Assembly: GCF_001612665.1 (NCBI RefSeq)
Contig: NZ_BDAX01000015.1
Span: 85,812 to 149,811, forward strand
Direction of reading: 5' to 3'
DNA: 64,000 bases
DNA from: Nocardia alba NBRC 108234
GTDB lineage: Bacteria; Actinomycetota; Actinomycetes; Mycobacteriales; Mycobacteriaceae
Shown here: positions 25,232 through 34,411 of the stretch, piece by piece
Position numbering within the stretch: position 1 is the first letter of the stretch
Layout of the letters: each line of letters starts with the position of its first letter
Made by a program: the position numbers and the translations under genes
Notes under the pieces: generated by a model
Told to the model about the DNA's origin: nothing
What the model saw: only the letters and a program-made list of their open reading frames with translations
The model's database searches: none

Positions 25232-26785
25232 ATGACAACAGTAGATGTACCCGCCGGTTTCGCGGGCCCCAATGACGCCGCGCCCGTGTCCAGGCCGGTG
25301 ATCACTCACGACGTGGTGATCGTCGGGGCGGGATTCGGGGGGCTCACCATGGCCGCGCAGCTGAAGCAGGCCGGGGTGCGCGACTTCCTGATTCTCGAAG
25401 AAGGGCCCGAAGTCGGTGGGGTATGGCGGGAGAACACCTATCCGGGTTGTTCCTGCGATGTGCCCGCGCACCTGTACTGCTTCGCCTTCGACCCCTATCG
25501 AGACGCGCGCGTGCGTTATCCGGATCAGCGCGAGATCCTGACCTATATGCGGGAGGTCACCGACCGCAACGGTTTGCGTGCGCACCTACGCTGCGATTCC
25601 GCGGTGGTGGCCGCCGACTACAGCGACACCGACCGCACCTGGACACTGACCACGAGCACCGGGGAGCTGATCCGCGCCGAAGCGGTCGTGTGGGCGCTCG
25701 GGCAGCTGCATCGACCCTCGGTTCCCCGGTTGCCGGGATCGGAGACCTTCGGTGGCCGTGCGTTCCACTCCGCGCGGTGGGATCACAGCGCGGACCTGAG
25801 CGGGCAGATCGCGGTCGTCGGCACCGGTTCCTCGGCGGCGCAGATGATTCCCGAGCTGGCGCGCGTCGCGGCCGGTGTCACCGTGTATCAGCGTTCCCCG
25901 TCGTGGGTGCTGCCCAAGCCCGCCGCGTCGTTCGGTCCGCTGTCGCGGCGGGCGCTCGCGCGGGTGCCCGGTCTGCACGAGCTGTACCGGGCGGGGATCC
26001 ACCATGCCGCCGATCTGGTTCTGGCCCCGATCATGCGCGCGGGGTGGTCGGCGAGACCGGCCGAACTCGTGGCGCGGGCCCACCTCCGGCGCCAGGTGCG
26101 CGATCGCGCGCTGCGTGCCGCGCTCACCCCGGACTACCGGATCGGGGAGAAGCGGATCCTGCTCGACAGTGGTTTCTATCCGGCATTGACCCAGCCGCAC
26201 GTCGAACTGGTCACCGACCGCATCGACGGGCTCGGCCCGGAGGGGATCCGTACGGTCGACGGCACCGAACGTCGCGCCGATGTGATCGTGTGGGCCACGG
26301 GTTTCCGGGCGTCGGAGTTCCTTGCCGGGGTGCGCATCCGTGGCCGTGGCGGGGTGGATCTGCACGAGCGGTGGCGGGATGCGGGACGACCGACCGCCTT
26401 CTACGGGCTCGCGGTGCCCGGCTTCCCGAATCTGTTCATGATCGCCGGGCCGCACTCGTTCACCCCGTCCAACAGCAACCCCTCGGTCAAACATCACCAA
26501 GCCCGCTACATCATGCGGTGTCTGGCGCTGAGCGCCGACCGGGGTGCCCCGGTGGAGGTGACCGAATCGGCGATGGCGCGCTACCTCGATCGGCTGGATC
26601 ACGGGCTGGCCCGGACCGTCTGGTGCGACGGTGTGGCGAGAGCGTGGTGGAAACGCGCGGACGGCACGATCACCAACGCGTGGCCCGGAACCGTCGGCGA
26701 GTTCGAGGACGCGATCGTCGGTAGCGATCCGGCCGAGTCGTTCGCGAACGCCCCCGATCGGGAGTTCGCGCGCCGGACCACCTGA
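25232..26785 (+). CDS. Flavin-containing (Baeyer-Villiger-type) monooxygenase
   Basis: 517 aa NAD(P)H- and FAD-dependent oxygenase. VGAGFGG at 31-37 binds FAD; the BVMO fingerprint FGGRAFHSARWD (FxGxxxHxxxWD) is around residue 170; the NADPH site VVGTGSSAA follows; VWATGF near residue 355 closes the flavin fold. Family members insert oxygen into ketones or oxidise amines and sulfides; the substrate is unknown. The ATG at 25232 is chosen because TTGGAG a few bases upstream is a good ribosome binding site; a TTG at 25217 is less likely. Stands alone, with a terminator hairpin after it. Confidence 0.92.
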   Translation: MTTVDVPAGFAGPNDAAPVSRPVITHDVVIVGAGFGGLTMAAQLKQAGVRDFLILEEGPEVGGVWRENTYPGCSCDVPAHLYCFAFDPYRDARVRYPDQREILTYMREVTDRNGLRAHLRCDSAVVAADYSDTDRTWTLTTSTGELIRAEAVVWALGQLHRPSVPRLPGSETFGGRAFHSARWDHSADLSGQIAVVGTGSSAAQMIPELARVAAGVTVYQRSPSWVLPKPAASFGPLSRRALARVPGLHELYRAGIHHAADLVLAPIMRAGWSARPAELVARAHLRRQVRDRALRAALTPDYRIGEKRILLDSGFYPALTQPHVELVTDRIDGLGPEGIRTVDGTERRADVIVWATGFRASEFLAGVRIRGRGGVDLHERWRDAGRPTAFYGLAVPGFPNLFMIAGPHSFTPSNSNPSVKHHQARYIMRCLALSADRGAPVEVTESAMARYLDRLDHGLARTVWCDGVARAWWKRADGTITNAWPGTVGEFEDAIVGSDPAESFANAPDREFARRTT

Positions 26786-26804
26786 CCGCGCCGTGTCGAC
26801 ATGA

Positions 26805-26846
26805 CCCCGCGGTGGCCGCGAGCGCTGCTCGACGGCCGCCGCGGGG
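26805..26846 (+). terminator. Terminator-like hairpin after the flavin monooxygenase
   Basis: CCCCGCGGTGGCCG (26805-26818) pairs with CGGCCGCCGCGGGG (26833-26846), 14 bp with one G-T pair and a 14-base loop. No T-run, as is common in this G+C class. Confidence 0.6.
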
Positions 26847-26954
26847 CCTGTCGTTACGGAGAACGCTCGGGATCGATCGCTGTGTGATTGCGGCTCTCGC
26901 CATCATGGTGGGGATACGATGATCTGACTCGATGTCAGCGAGAAAGCCGGGCAG

Positions 26955-28169
26955 ATGGCAGCTGGTTCAAGTGGGTGGATGCGACGGATAGCCGTCATCT
27001 TGCTGGTGTGCGCCACAGGATTGCTCACACTGGCCGCGGTTGTCGCCGGGTTCCTCCGTGCGGAGGTTCTCGACACCGACCACTATGTGGACACCGTCGC
27101 CCCGCTGGCCGCGGACCCGGCGATCCAGACGTCGGTCGCGGACGCGCTGACCAGGGCGGTCATGGCCCGCGTCGATGTCGAGCAGGCCGCCACCGAGCTC
27201 CTGCAACGCGTCGGCGACGCCGAGGATCGCGGGCCGCTGGCGACTGCCGCGGTGCGCAGTGTCCCCGCGCTGCTCGCGGCCCAGTCCGAGGACCTGGTCC
27301 GGGACGCGGCGACCACCCTGGTGCGCAGCGACGGTTTCTCCGCACTGTGGACCGCCGCGAACCGGCAGGCGCACCGCCTACTGGTCGCGGCGGTCACCGG
27401 AGTCGACGAGGGTGCGATCCAGGTGGACACCACCGGCGTGGTGTCGATCTCGCTCGACCAGATGCTGGATCGGGTCGTCGACGAACTGGACAGCCGAGGT
27501 TTCGTCCTCGCCGACAAGGTCGCCGCCGCGCCGACCGAATTCGTGGTCCTCGAGTCGGACGAATTGGCGCGGGCGCAGCGGGTCGTGCGTCTGCTCGATC
27601 GGTCGGCGATCGTGCTGGCGATCGCCGCCCCGATCTGCGCGGCGCTCGCGATCCTGGTGGCGGGCAGAGGTTCCCGACGGCGGGCGATCCTCGCCGTCGC
27701 GGCGAGCGTGCTGGTGTCGATGGTCGTGCTGGCGGTGGCGTTGCTGATCGGGCGCGGCATCTATCTCGACCATGTCCGAACGGCCTCACCGGACGCGGCC
27801 CGTGCGGTCTTCGATACCGTCGTCGGGCCGTTGCGGGTGCGTATGCGGGTGCTCGCGGTGCTGGCCGTGGTGGTGGGACTCGGTGCCTTCCTGGTCGGTC
27901 CGTCGGCGCCGGCGACCTGGGTACGCGCCACCGCCGATCGGCTGGGGGAGCGGTTGCGCCGTGGCGAACTCGGGCCGGTATCGGGGTTTCTCGCGTCGAA
28001 CCGCAACGCTGTGCGCGGTGTGGTGCTGATCGTCGCCGCGGCGGTTCTGCTGTTCTGGGACTACCCGACGGTGCTGGTGGCGGTGCTGATCGCCGTGGTC
28101 ACCGTGGTCGTGTTGCTCGCGCTGGAACTCGTCGCCCGACCGCGACGGCGGGCGACGAACCAGCGCTGA
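26955..28169 (+). CDS. Actinobacterial integral membrane protein of unknown function
   Basis: 404 aa. One membrane helix at residues about 10-32, then an extracytoplasmic, helix-rich region of some 200 residues (YVDTVAPLAADPAIQTSVADALTRAVMARVD onwards), then three or four helices in the C-terminal half (about 225-245, 255-280, 300-320, 355-390) and a basic tail. This build, with a DxxxYVxTVAPLAxDPxIQ stretch after the first helix, recurs in unnamed actinobacterial proteins. No catalytic motif seen. ATG at 26955. Its job is unknown. Confidence 0.8.
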   Translation: MAAGSSGWMRRIAVILLVCATGLLTLAAVVAGFLRAEVLDTDHYVDTVAPLAADPAIQTSVADALTRAVMARVDVEQAATELLQRVGDAEDRGPLATAAVRSVPALLAAQSEDLVRDAATTLVRSDGFSALWTAANRQAHRLLVAAVTGVDEGAIQVDTTGVVSISLDQMLDRVVDELDSRGFVLADKVAAAPTEFVVLESDELARAQRVVRLLDRSAIVLAIAAPICAALAILVAGRGSRRRAILAVAASVLVSMVVLAVALLIGRGIYLDHVRTASPDAARAVFDTVVGPLRVRMRVLAVLAVVVGLGAFLVGPSAPATWVRATADRLGERLRRGELGPVSGFLASNRNAVRGVVLIVAAAVLLFWDYPTVLVAVLIAVVTVVVLLALELVARPRRRATNQR

Positions 28170-28179
28170 GGTAGTCGGC

Positions 28180-28464
28180 TCAGGCCACCGGCGGGTGTTT
28201 GCGGGCACCCATCGACTCGGCCGCGAACAGCAGCACCACCGCGGCGATGACCGCGAGGACGAAGCCCCAGAAGTTGAGTTCGGTGATGGAGCCGACCCCG
28301 ATCAGGCTGGCGATCACGCCCGCGATCAGGGCCGCGACCATGCCGAGCACCAGGGTCATGCCCATGCTCATGTTCTCCTTACCCGGTTTGAGCATTCTGG
28401 CGAGCACGCCGACCACCGCGCCGATGAACAAGAATCCACAGATCTGAACAATCGCGTTCCACAT
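28180..28464 (-). CDS. GlsB/YeaQ/YmgE family small membrane protein
   Basis: 94 aa with three hydrophobic helices and the family pattern FIGAVVGVLARMLKPGKENMSMGMTLVLGMVAALIAGVIAS. Homologues are transglycosylase-associated or stress-induced membrane proteins of poorly defined role. ATG at 28464 with a GGAGG site; the longer reading from 28479 is not needed. Convergent with the 26955 gene, 10 bp apart. Confidence 0.85.
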   Translation of the reverse strand: MWNAIVQICGFLFIGAVVGVLARMLKPGKENMSMGMTLVLGMVAALIAGVIASLIGVGSITELNFWGFVLAVIAAVVLLFAAESMGARKHPPVA

Positions 28465-28669
28465 CGCACGAACCTCCACGTAGTGCCGATGGCCGGGAAG
28501 TGCCGGTCATGTTCGATCATTCCCCCGATCGCCCGCAGGGCCATGGCCGTGTCCTCGGTGTTGTCGAAGCGTGTTCGCGCCGACGCCGGATCAAGCCAAC
28601 CGTTTCGATTGCGGGGCCAGTGGGGCCGTGGGTGGGGTCGCGACAATGCGGTCGATCACAGGTTGACGC

Positions 28670-30367
28670 TCAGCAGCACCGCCCGAGCTGCGGGTTCGTG
28701 GTGGGGTCCCCGTGGGGTACGGCGGCCAGGAACGCGTCGAGGTCGATCCGTCGCCCACCCACCCAGGTGCCCTGGACCTGGACCGTCTCGCCTAGTCGAG
28801 CCGGGTCCACCTCGTAGGGGTCATCGGACAGCTCGACGAAGTCGGCCAGCTTCCCCACCTGGATGGACCCGATCAGGTGGTCTCGGCGCAGGGTGCGGGC
28901 GGCGTCGATCGTCTGCGCGCGGATCGCGGCATCCAGCGGTATCGCCTGATCGGCGCCGTGCACGGTGCCCGCACGGGTGCGTCGGGAGGCGACGGTCTGG
29001 ATGTTGATCAGCGGCGACGGTGGCGAGACCGGCCCGTCGTTGTGCAGGGACACGCACGCCCCCGACGCCAGCGCGTCGGCGGTCGGCTGCCATCGGCTGC
29101 CGTGTTCGTGGTCGAAGATGTCGCCGTCGAGCAACTCGCCCCAGAAGTAGTACTGGAACGGCGAGAGCGACACGTGCACGCCCAGTGTCGCGGCGCGGTC
29201 GAAGTGCGCTCGTGTCGCCCCGCCCAGGTGCTCGATCCGCCACCGATGGTCGGTACCGGTCAGTCCGTGGCGCCGCAATGCCGCCTCGTAGGCGTCCAGC
29301 GCCAACTCGACGGCGAGGTCGCCGTTGGAATGGAACGACATCTGCCAGCCCGCGGGCGCCGCCCTGTCCAGGATCTCGTCGAGCTGGGATCGGGTGTAGT
29401 TCAGCGAACCGGCGCCGCCCGCGGTCGCCGGGTCGATCCCGGCGCGCCGCGTGGCCTCGGTGTCGAGGTAGGGAAACGACGTCGCCGCGCTGCCCACCCA
29501 CACCGCACCGTCGGTCCAGAGCTTGACTCCGGCCTTGCGCAGCATCTCGTCACCGGCGGCGAAGGTCTCGGGCTCGGTGTAGGTGTCGGTGGTCGACATC
29601 TCCCACAGGTTGACCCGCAGCGGGCACGACGTCGTGGCGGCCAGTGTCTCGTAGTCGTGCTTGGTCTGCGGGTCGTAGGCCATGTCCGAGGTCGTGGTGT
29701 ACCCGACGCGCGACATCGCCGCGAAGAACCCGGCGCCGCTGACGAGCGGACTCGGCATCTGGGCGATCAACGGCATCATGACCGCGCTGAGCACCGGCAC
29801 TTCGAAGCCCTGACCGTTGAGCGTGGCGTCCGGATTGCGACCGTAGCGCCCGCCGATGGGGTCCGGTGGTGGGCTGTCGTACCAGCCGTATCGCTTGATG
29901 AGCGCGGTATCGAAGTAGATGCCGTGCGCGGAATTGTCCAGGACCACCGCCACCCGATCGCCGAAGATCTCGTCCAGCTCCGCCGCGGTCGGTGCCGCGT
30001 GTTCGTGCAGCAGCGCGTCGAATCCGTTGAACACCAACGGCGTCGACGAATCGGTCGCGGCGATGGCAGCGGCGAACACGGCCAGCACATCGGCCCAGGT
30101 CGGTGCCACCCACGGGGTGATCTGTTCGATGGGTGGCTGGGTGAGGACCCCGCCGAGGAACGGATGCCCGTGCGGTTCGACGAACCCCGGCAGCAACGCC
30201 CGCGCGCCGGTGTCGATCACCTCGGCGTCGGGCGACACCGCGGACACACACTCGGCCACCGACCCGACCGCGACGATGCGCGATCCCGAGACCGCGACCG
30301 CCTGCGCGCGGGGACGGTCCTGGTCCATGGTGATCACGGTGCCCGCGGTGAGAACGAAATCCGACAC
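28670..30367 (-). CDS. Amidohydrolase family 3 (YtcJ-like)
   Basis: 565 aa metal-dependent hydrolase. Opens DFVLTAGTVITMDQDRPRAQAVAVSGSRIVAVG, the beta-sandwich part of the amidohydrolase fold; metal ligands appear in EPHGHPF (HxH), HSNGD, HLGG and the late Asp in LHNDGP; closes with GSIQVGKLADFVEL. YtcJ/N-substituted formamide deformylase-like enzymes hydrolyse amide or imide bonds; the substrate here is unknown. GTG start at 30367 with GAGGGAG upstream; ORF extension to 30460 has no support. The 300 bases on its 5' side hold only the end of marR. Confidence 0.87.
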   Translation of the reverse strand: MSDFVLTAGTVITMDQDRPRAQAVAVSGSRIVAVGSVAECVSAVSPDAEVIDTGARALLPGFVEPHGHPFLGGVLTQPPIEQITPWVAPTWADVLAVFAAAIAATDSSTPLVFNGFDALLHEHAAPTAAELDEIFGDRVAVVLDNSAHGIYFDTALIKRYGWYDSPPPDPIGGRYGRNPDATLNGQGFEVPVLSAVMMPLIAQMPSPLVSGAGFFAAMSRVGYTTTSDMAYDPQTKHDYETLAATTSCPLRVNLWEMSTTDTYTEPETFAAGDEMLRKAGVKLWTDGAVWVGSAATSFPYLDTEATRRAGIDPATAGGAGSLNYTRSQLDEILDRAAPAGWQMSFHSNGDLAVELALDAYEAALRRHGLTGTDHRWRIEHLGGATRAHFDRAATLGVHVSLSPFQYYFWGELLDGDIFDHEHGSRWQPTADALASGACVSLHNDGPVSPPSPLINIQTVASRRTRAGTVHGADQAIPLDAAIRAQTIDAARTLRRDHLIGSIQVGKLADFVELSDDPYEVDPARLGETVQVQGTWVGGRRIDLDAFLAAVPHGDPTTNPQLGRCC

Positions 30368-30626
30368 AGCCAACTCCCTCGCTCGTGATGTTCGTGGCGG
30401 AGAAACCTCGGCCGGCCGCGATTCGGTGCGCCAAGGGTCGGAAATGCTGCTGACCAGCACAGGCTATTCCCGGCGAGCGCCAGGTCGAGCAGGCGACACG
30501 CCTATCCGAGCGCGGATCGACGCAGCCCGATCCGGGGTCGGTGCCGTACGAGCAGATCTCGGAGAGAACGACACCACGATCGAGCTTGCCGAGGTCATCC
30601 GTCCGAGCCTGGGTGCCCGGTTCGGT

Positions 30627-31142
30627 CTACTCGGCGGCGTGCCCCGACGCCGGGAACTCGGCGTAGAACTCGCGCAGTGCGGTCGTGACGCTGACGAGGA
30701 CGCGGTGGGCGGCAGCCAGGTCGGTGTCGGGCAGATCCGACAGCGCGGCACGGGTGCGGGAACCGAGCGGTCCGAAGAATCCGGCGGCGACTGCCATACC
30801 CTGGTCGGTGTAGGTCAGGTTGACCCGCCGCCGGTCCGCCGGGTCGGACACGCGGTCGAGATGCCCGGACTCGATCATGCGCTCGACCAGGTAGGTGACA
30901 GCGGGCGCGGAGACGCCCATCACCTTGCTCAACTGCCCCGCGCTCACCGGCGAACCCTCGGCATCGGCCGTGGCGACATGCATCAGGGCGCGGAAATCGT
31001 TCGGGCGCAGGTCGTTCGATCGGGCGAAGACATGGCCGATCTGTTCGGAGATCGCGGTCAGCGCACGGACATCCCGGGCGATGTCGACCTCCAGCTCTGT
31101 CCGGTCGGCGGCCGGGTCGATGTCGGCGGCGTCGTCGTCCAC
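30627..31142 (-). CDS. MarR family transcriptional regulator
   Basis: 171 aa. Winged helix-turn-helix with NDFRALMHVATA, SAGQLSKVMGVSAPAVTYLVERMIESGHLDRVSDPADRRRVNLTYTDQG, the last being the DxRxx wing of the family. The GTG at 31142 is chosen because GAGGAGG lies five bases before it; starts at 31196/31202 have no ribosome binding site. It is divergent from an MMPL transporter gene and probably represses it, with a phenolic or drug-like ligand as inducer (inference). Confidence 0.88.
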   Translation of the reverse strand: MDDDAADIDPAADRTELEVDIARDVRALTAISEQIGHVFARSNDLRPNDFRALMHVATADAEGSPVSAGQLSKVMGVSAPAVTYLVERMIESGHLDRVSDPADRRRVNLTYTDQGMAVAAGFFGPLGSRTRAALSDLPDTDLAAAHRVLVSVTTALREFYAEFPASGHAAE

Positions 31143-31203
31143 GGCGGCCTCCTCTCTGTCCGAAAGGAAGAGCTTAGCCGTCGCAGGGTCGGGCATTGCC
31201 AAT

Positions 31204-31225
31204 TAGTTAAGTTTCTGAAATAGTT
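31204..31225. promoter_or_regulatory. Candidate MarR operator
   Basis: TAGTT (31204-31208) repeated at 31221-31225, flanking TTTCTGAAA (31212-31220), in an isolated A+T-rich patch about 10 bases before the MMPL start and in the marR leader. Position and composition fit a MarR site covering the MMPL promoter. Confidence 0.4.
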
Positions 31226-31233
31226 TCGGCGTG

Positions 31234-33327
31234 ATGCGAGTGAGTGAGGGAAACGGCTGGGACCGGTTCGCCGGACTGGTCACCGGTCGGCGATCGTGGG
31301 CGGTACTGCTCGCTGTCGTGATAGCCGCGATGGCGGTGATGGCGCTGGCGGGGAGTAACGACAGCGCGGGCCAGGCCCCGGTGTCGCTACCGCGATCGGC
31401 GCAATCGGCGTTGGCCGCCGAGGCCGTGGACCGGTTTCCCGATGCGGGCACCGCCGCCGCGATCATGGTGGCGACCCGCGCCGACGACGGACCGCTGACA
31501 CCTCTCGACCGCGCCGCGCTGGACGCGGCGCTCACCCGCGCCGGCGGGCCGCCGACGGTGATCCTGGCTCCCGACGGGCGCGCCGCGCTCGGCCAGATAC
31601 CGGTATCCGCGGAGCTCAACGGCTTCGCGCTCACCGATCGGATCGACGAACTGCGCGCCGCCGTCGACACCGACCTGCCCGACACCCTGCGCGTGCAGAT
31701 CACCGGCGGACCCGCGTTCGGCGCCGACATCGCCAACTCTTTCTCCGGTGCCAACACCCTGCTGCTGATCGTCACCGCGATCGTGGTGATGGCGTTGCTC
31801 ATCGTCACCTACCGCTCGCCGGTGTTGTGGCTGGTGCCGTTGACGGTGGTCGGCCTCGCCGACCGCGTCGCCACCAGCGTCGGCACGCTGCTGGCCGAGC
31901 TCACCGGACTCTCCTTCGACGGTTCCACCTCCGGCATCACCAGTGTGCTGGTGTTCGGCGCGGGCACGAACTACGCGCTGCTGCTGGTGTCGCGGTATCG
32001 CGACGAACTGCACCGCCATACCGATCATCGAGTGGCGTTGCGCGCCGCGGTGCGGCACGCCGCGCCCGCCATCGTGGCCAGCAATGTCACCGTCGTCCTC
32101 GCCCTGCTGACGCTGCTGCTCGCGCTGCTGCCCAACACGCGCAGCCTCGGCGCGTTCGCCGCCGCCGGACTCGTGGTGGCGCTGATCTTCGTGCTCGCCG
32201 CGTTGCCGCCCGCGCTGGCGCTGTGCGGGCGGCGGGTGTTCTGGCCGTTCGTGCCGAAGGCGGACGGTCGCGACACCGCCGATCAGGGTGTCTGGGCGGT
32301 CGTCGCGAAGCGGGTGGTGCGCCGCCCCGCTGTCATCGCCGGGGCGGCGTCGGCGGTGCTGATCGTCTTCGCGACCGGACTCGCGACCACCGACATCGGG
32401 CTCTCGCAGACCGAGCAGTTCCGCGTCGAGGCCGAGTCGGTCGACGGACTGGAGACACTGGCCCGACACTTCCCGTCCGGCTCCTCCGATCCCGCCGTAG
32501 TGATCGCCCGCAGCGCGACCACCACCCAGATCCAGGCGGCGCTCGATGGCGTGCAGGGCATTTCGCGCGCCACCGCCACCGGTACGTCCGCCGACGGTTC
32601 GACCAGGTGGTCGGTCGTGCTGGACGCGCCACCCGGCTCGGCGAAGGCGTTCACCACCATCGAGGCGATCAGGACGGCGGTCGCCGCGGTCCCCGACGCG
32701 CAGGCGCTCGTCGGCGGCGCGGACGCCGAGGCGCTCGACATCCGCGACGCCGCCCGCCGCGACCAGGCACTGGTGATTCCGCTCATCCTCGCCGTCGTGC
32801 TGTTGGTGTTGCTGGTGCTGCTGCGTGCGGTGCCCGCCGCCGTGCTGCTCGTCGGCGTCACGGTGCTCAGCGCGCTCGCGGCGCTCGGTGCGGGCAGCTG
32901 GATCAGCGGCACGATCTTCGGCTTCCCCGCACTGGACACGAATGTGCCGCTGTTCGGCTTCCTGTTCCTGGTCGCGCTGGGGGTGGACTACACGATCTTC
33001 CTGGTCACCAGGGCGCGTGAGGAAGCCGGTGCGCACGGCACCACCCAGGGGATGGTGCGCGCGGTCGCCTCGACCGGGGCCGTGATCACCAGCGCCGGCG
33101 TGGTCCTCGCCGCGGTGTTCTGTGTGCTCGGGGTACTGCCGTTGATCACCCTGACCCAGCTCGGCATCGTGGTCGGGATCGGCATCCTGCTGGATACGTT
33201 CGTGGTGCGCACGCTGGTCGTCCCGGCGCTGTTCGCACTGCTGGGCGACAAGGTGTGGTGGCCGGGCACACCCGTGAAAGCCGAAGCGGCGCAGCCTGAT
33301 ACGGCCGGAACACCAGCCGTGCACTGA
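31234..33327 (+). CDS. MMPL family transporter
   Basis: 697 aa, RND-superfamily lipid or drug transporter in the inner membrane. One helix at the N-terminus, a small extracytoplasmic domain, helices about 170-335 with FGAGTNYALLLVSRYRDEL (the conserved GTDYxLL-type motif, here GTNYALL), a second soluble domain, and a second helix bundle with LFLVALGVDYTIFLVTRAREE (the matching GVDYTIFL motif). In mycolata such proteins export lipids, siderophores or drugs. ATG at 31234 directly after a GTG at 31231; no clear ribosome binding site. Controlled probably by the divergent MarR. Confidence 0.9.
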   Translation: MRVSEGNGWDRFAGLVTGRRSWAVLLAVVIAAMAVMALAGSNDSAGQAPVSLPRSAQSALAAEAVDRFPDAGTAAAIMVATRADDGPLTPLDRAALDAALTRAGGPPTVILAPDGRAALGQIPVSAELNGFALTDRIDELRAAVDTDLPDTLRVQITGGPAFGADIANSFSGANTLLLIVTAIVVMALLIVTYRSPVLWLVPLTVVGLADRVATSVGTLLAELTGLSFDGSTSGITSVLVFGAGTNYALLLVSRYRDELHRHTDHRVALRAAVRHAAPAIVASNVTVVLALLTLLLALLPNTRSLGAFAAAGLVVALIFVLAALPPALALCGRRVFWPFVPKADGRDTADQGVWAVVAKRVVRRPAVIAGAASAVLIVFATGLATTDIGLSQTEQFRVEAESVDGLETLARHFPSGSSDPAVVIARSATTTQIQAALDGVQGISRATATGTSADGSTRWSVVLDAPPGSAKAFTTIEAIRTAVAAVPDAQALVGGADAEALDIRDAARRDQALVIPLILAVVLLVLLVLLRAVPAAVLLVGVTVLSALAALGAGSWISGTIFGFPALDTNVPLFGFLFLVALGVDYTIFLVTRAREEAGAHGTTQGMVRAVASTGAVITSAGVVLAAVFCVLGVLPLITLTQLGIVVGIGILLDTFVVRTLVVPALFALLGDKVWWPGTPVKAEAAQPDTAGTPAVH

Positions 33328-33604
33328 CCTGTGCGAGCCTGCGCTGGTCGTCGGTGGAACCGGCGACCAGCGCAGGCCGGGGAATCGGTTCCTCTACCTC
33401 AGCTGGGTCACCGTCGATGACGCCGGCGCAACCACGATGTTCCGGCGCGCCGAACTGATGCTCGCCGACGTCTGCGCCGAGACCCTGGCCGCCGCGACGG
33501 AATCGGGAGTGCTGCAGGCTCGCGTCGGCCTCACCGATGCGACCGGAAACCCGTTGTGCGCCAGGGTGCAGCCGGCCACGATCGACTGGTCCGCCGCGAC
33601 CTGA
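33326..33604 (+). pseudogene. 5'-truncated DUF5990-like gene
   Basis: One open frame translates to GNRFLYLSWVTVDDAG, TMFRRAELMLADV, ARVGLTDATGNPLCARVQP and ends DWSAAT-stop. This matches my memory of the C-terminal half of actinobacterial DUF5990 proteins (RFLYLSWGTVD...MFRRAKLML...LTDAKGxPLCA). No in-frame start codon with a ribosome binding site exists, and the frame meets the stop of the MMPL gene, so the N-terminal half is missing. Probably deleted when the present junction formed; the large hairpin at 33338-33376 lies in the retained 5' part. Confidence 0.6.
33338..33376 (+). terminator. Very strong hairpin after the MMPL gene
   Basis: CCTGCGCTGGTCG (33338-33350) and CGACCAGCGCAGG (33364-33376) are perfectly complementary, and the 13 bases between them pair further (CGGT with ACCG), giving about 18 bp around a 3-base loop. 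Starts 11 bases after the MMPL stop. Probable terminator without a T-run. Confidence 0.7.
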
Positions 33605-33664
33605 TCGCCCTGTCGATCGGCGACGCGCCGGGAGACTGTCGGTCCCCGGTGGCAGGATGCGGGC

Positions 33665-34258
33665 GTGGGTGATCACTTCGAACGGATCGTCGATCTCGAC
33701 GTGACCGCGGCGGACGCGGCGGCATCGGCGGAGCGGATGGTCGACTGGATGGTGTCGCGGGGCTGGTTGCTTCGGGAGACCGCCGGGGAGGGCGTGTACA
33801 GCCTCCAGGTCGACGAAGGGTATGTGGCAGGGCCTGATCGGAATCGGATCACCCAGGACTGGGGCGACGAGTGGATCTGTGCGCCGGTCGCTGTCATCGT
33901 CGGCCGCAACGCCCACTACGGCGGTCAGGGCGCCATCGCACCGGGCACCGCGAAGTGCCCGCGATGCCGGGCGAGCACGGTGATCATCGACTACCCGCGG
34001 CAGTGGGACGCCGATCCCGCGGTGTGGCAACCGTTCTCGGATGCGATCGACTCCTGGATCGAATCCGGCGACGGCGCGGCCACCTGCGTCACCTGTGCCA
34101 CTACGAGCCCGATCACCACCTGGCAGTGGGACGACGGCTTCGCTCTCGGCGCCCTCGCCTTCGACTTCTGGGGCTGGCCGCCGCTGACCGACGACTTCAT
34201 CGCCGAGTTCACCGCCCGCCTCGGCCACCGCGTCGATCACCACACCGGCAAGTTCTGA
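33665..34258 (+). CDS. Hypothetical protein with a CxxC...CxxC zinc-ribbon-like pair
   Basis: 197 aa, not recognised by name. KCPRCRAST and TCVTCATTS form two CxxC knuckles about 45 residues apart, a likely zinc site. Trp-rich segments (TQDWGDEWICAP, YPRQWDADPAVWQPFSDAIDSW, TWQWDDGFALGALAFDFWGWPPL) suggest a compact domain. GTG start at 33665 with CAGGAT upstream. Similar stand-alone proteins occur in Streptomyces and relatives, without known function. Not in an evident operon. Confidence 0.75.
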   Translation: MGDHFERIVDLDVTAADAAASAERMVDWMVSRGWLLRETAGEGVYSLQVDEGYVAGPDRNRITQDWGDEWICAPVAVIVGRNAHYGGQGAIAPGTAKCPRCRASTVIIDYPRQWDADPAVWQPFSDAIDSWIESGDGAATCVTCATTSPITTWQWDDGFALGALAFDFWGWPPLTDDFIAEFTARLGHRVDHHTGKF

Positions 34259-34411
34259 CCCGCATTCGGTGTCGTGGATCACAGGCGTCCGAACCCGCGC
34301 ACTCCCCGTAGCGCAGTGCGCTCGATCTCACCGGTGGGGAGTGGTCCTCGGTGAAAATTCGGCGCTCACTAGCATCGATGCAGCGGATATATCGATGAAA
34401 CCAGAGGACGT

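Noticed and set aside
31387..33324. 645-codon minus-strand open frame
   Set aside because: Antisense to the MMPL gene, highly biased composition, no motif.
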